64,000 nt of DNA from Stictocephala bisonia (lineage: Eukaryota; Arthropoda; Insecta; Hemiptera; Membracidae): contig JAQJVL010000247.1 of the NCBI GenBank assembly GCA_035578905.1, positions 788,972 to 852,971 on the forward strand. The letters are read 5' to 3'. How positions within the stretch are numbered: position 1 is the stretch's first letter; each line of letters opens with the position of its first letter. The position numbers and the translations under genes were made by a program. The notes under the pieces were generated by a model. That model did not search any database. It was not told the origin of the DNA and saw only the letters and a program-made list of their open reading frames with translations. This document shows, one piece after another, positions 62,442 to 64,000 of the stretch.

Positions 62442-62842
62442 TCGGCACTATGTGGCGCAGTGCTGTCATCCAGCTACTTGGGGACAAAGTGTTGAGGAGA
62501 TTGTAGGCGAGAGATTATATGCTCGGTCCTCTTAATACCAACAAGGCGGCCGCTCAATGGTTGCCATCGATGTGGTTTCTACTAGAGAAGTCTGGGGTGT
62601 CCATGTTGGTTGGTAATCAAGGTTCAGGTGTTGTGTAGAGGAGAGAACTGAGTATCAGGCTTGTCAGTTAGCTGAAAATCAGATCAACCCTATATTGATT
62701 CGGATTTCACGTAAAGCTGCAGGTCTCTTAGTTGCCCTAGCTCTTTCTGAGGAACTGTCGACCTTAGTTAGTAACAATAACTACACTTATTCATCTACAC
62801 TTATTGCCTCTCATATCTAGACGATCGGCGTCTTAATAATGA
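62442..62842 (-). mobile_element. dispersed repeat family A, inverted long copy
   Basis: The reverse complement follows the 15-kb copy from AGACGCCGATCG through TAGTTAGTAAC, CAGCTAACTGACAAGCCTGA (complement present here), CATGTTGG, and CACTTTGTCCCCAAGTA to GACATG. About 400 bp, with scattered substitutions and small indels. Confidence 0.75.
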
Positions 62843-64000
62843 ATTATGTAATGGACATTTTACGCTAAAACCATGTTAAATCATGCACACGCACGTTAAC
62901 TGTTTCAAGCTTGAAAATTGTGTTAGTTGATTACAAAGTTGTTTACGGATGCCGGCTAGAGTCCCATATGTAACTGGAAAAAAATGTTAAAATTAAAAAT
63001 AATTCCTGTTGTTTTGCCTACATTTACGAAGTCAAGAGCTTCGCTACGTGTAGGCACCCTTTTTATACCAGTGATATTTTTACCTAGTATTTATATTTTG
63101 TATTGAAACGATCCAAACCAATCTGCTAAATATAGTTGGAGCTAACGTGTTAGCAATCCTGTATTGAAATCAGGAGTGCCAACCGCCAGGCCATTGAGAG
63201 ACATAATTTTGCAGAGCGGTTTTATAATGTTTAGTTGTGTTCTTGTCGTTTATGTTTTGTGTATTTTATCCTCTCTCATTTTACTGGTAAGATTTAAGCT
63301 TTTTAACAAATAATGATGACTATTGGTATATAATTATCGATCTAACTAATTTTGTAGGGTTTATAAAACAGTCGAAATATGCGTACGGCAACTAGTTTTT
63401 ATTTTAGTTTCTATATTATTACAAAGTATGAGTTTCGTAAAATGGAGAAAATCGTATCAGGAATTTTAATTAAATGTATGGCTTGTTATTCAGTTCCGAT
63501 AAAAAAGCAGTTCAGGGCAAATAAAAATTTTCCCATACAATTTAAAAGCTGTTAAAGAAAACAATTATTAATTAGAGCATCTATTTTATTCTTGTTAGTA
63601 TGTTAACCTGCGATGACTGTTTCTTTAACATTATAATTAATTTTATCTCATTAGTATGTTATTTTTTGATGTTGTAGATCTCCATATTAACTTTAACAAT
63701 AATTTATTTTTGGAGTTTATAAAAACACTATGTTTATATGATACTAATAATTAAAACTTAGTAATGAAATTAAAACTATTTAAATAACGTTATATTTAAC
63801 GATGTATTTGTTGCGTGTTTTTTAAATGCGTTTTTGTACATTTTTTGTACTCTTGTGTAATTTCCAAAATAATGATAGAATAGACCATTTAAAAACAGTC
63901 TTATTTTAAAATGCCGAGATAAAATATTCACATGTGAAGTGCAAACTGTGTAAATGGTGCCAAGAGAACGAACAGTGTGTTGAGAGTTAGCTAGTTGGCA
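62843..64000. other. no gene seen
   Basis: AT-rich to the end of the window. No exon or repeat was recognised. Confidence 0.4.

Overview
The window looks like an animal nuclear genome, most likely an insect. It is AT-rich, has no prokaryotic-style gene packing, carries one canonical eukaryotic tRNA gene with an internal pol III promoter, and holds remnants of LINE retrotransposons ending in (ATT)n and of a Tc1/mariner-type element. A hemipteran is possible, but that is a guess. Almost all long open frames are by-products of tandem repeats or of AT-rich sequence and are not annotated as genes.

Layout. 0.7-7.2 kb: two dead Jockey/CR1-type LINE fragments (881-2255 minus; 5103-7209 plus), a 5S-rRNA-like sequence (3709-3839) and a foldback element (3241-3411). 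The second LINE has a 16-copy, 67-bp minisatellite that arose inside its reverse transcriptase gene. 9-17 kb: 123-bp, 32-36-bp and 159-bp tandem arrays, a decayed THAP zinc-finger sequence (13205-13465 minus) and a CpG-rich, CRE-containing patch beside it. 17-31 kb: mostly featureless AT-rich DNA, with the first copy of an 'ATCGAT' MITE-like family (24991) and a 52-bp array. 31-41 kb: an 820-bp near-perfect foldback, two more MITE-like copies, a 33-bp array and tRNA-Leu(CAG) at 38893-38976. 41-51.4 kb: a candidate micro-exon, a 40-bp array with a four-monomer higher-order period, a 590-bp tandem duplication, a 45-bp array with a five-monomer higher-order period, and a 76-bp array. 52-64 kb: a 1.87-kb Tc1/mariner-type element with about 500-bp terminal inverted repeats, a long hairpin with a hammerhead-like core, a 122-bp array, a three-module foldback, and the best protein-coding candidate, an 88-bp exon at 61466-61553.

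Tandem repeats alone occupy about 10 kb (roughly 16%). Both exon candidates with two splice sites are on the plus strand and have compatible phases. The simplest reading is that much of the window is intron or intergenic DNA of one or more genes extending beyond it, colonised by mobile elements and minisatellites. No new multi-gene system is visible. The most notable items are the frame-breaking minisatellite inside a LINE, the 5S-like element, the long-TIR mariner derivative and the foldback families.
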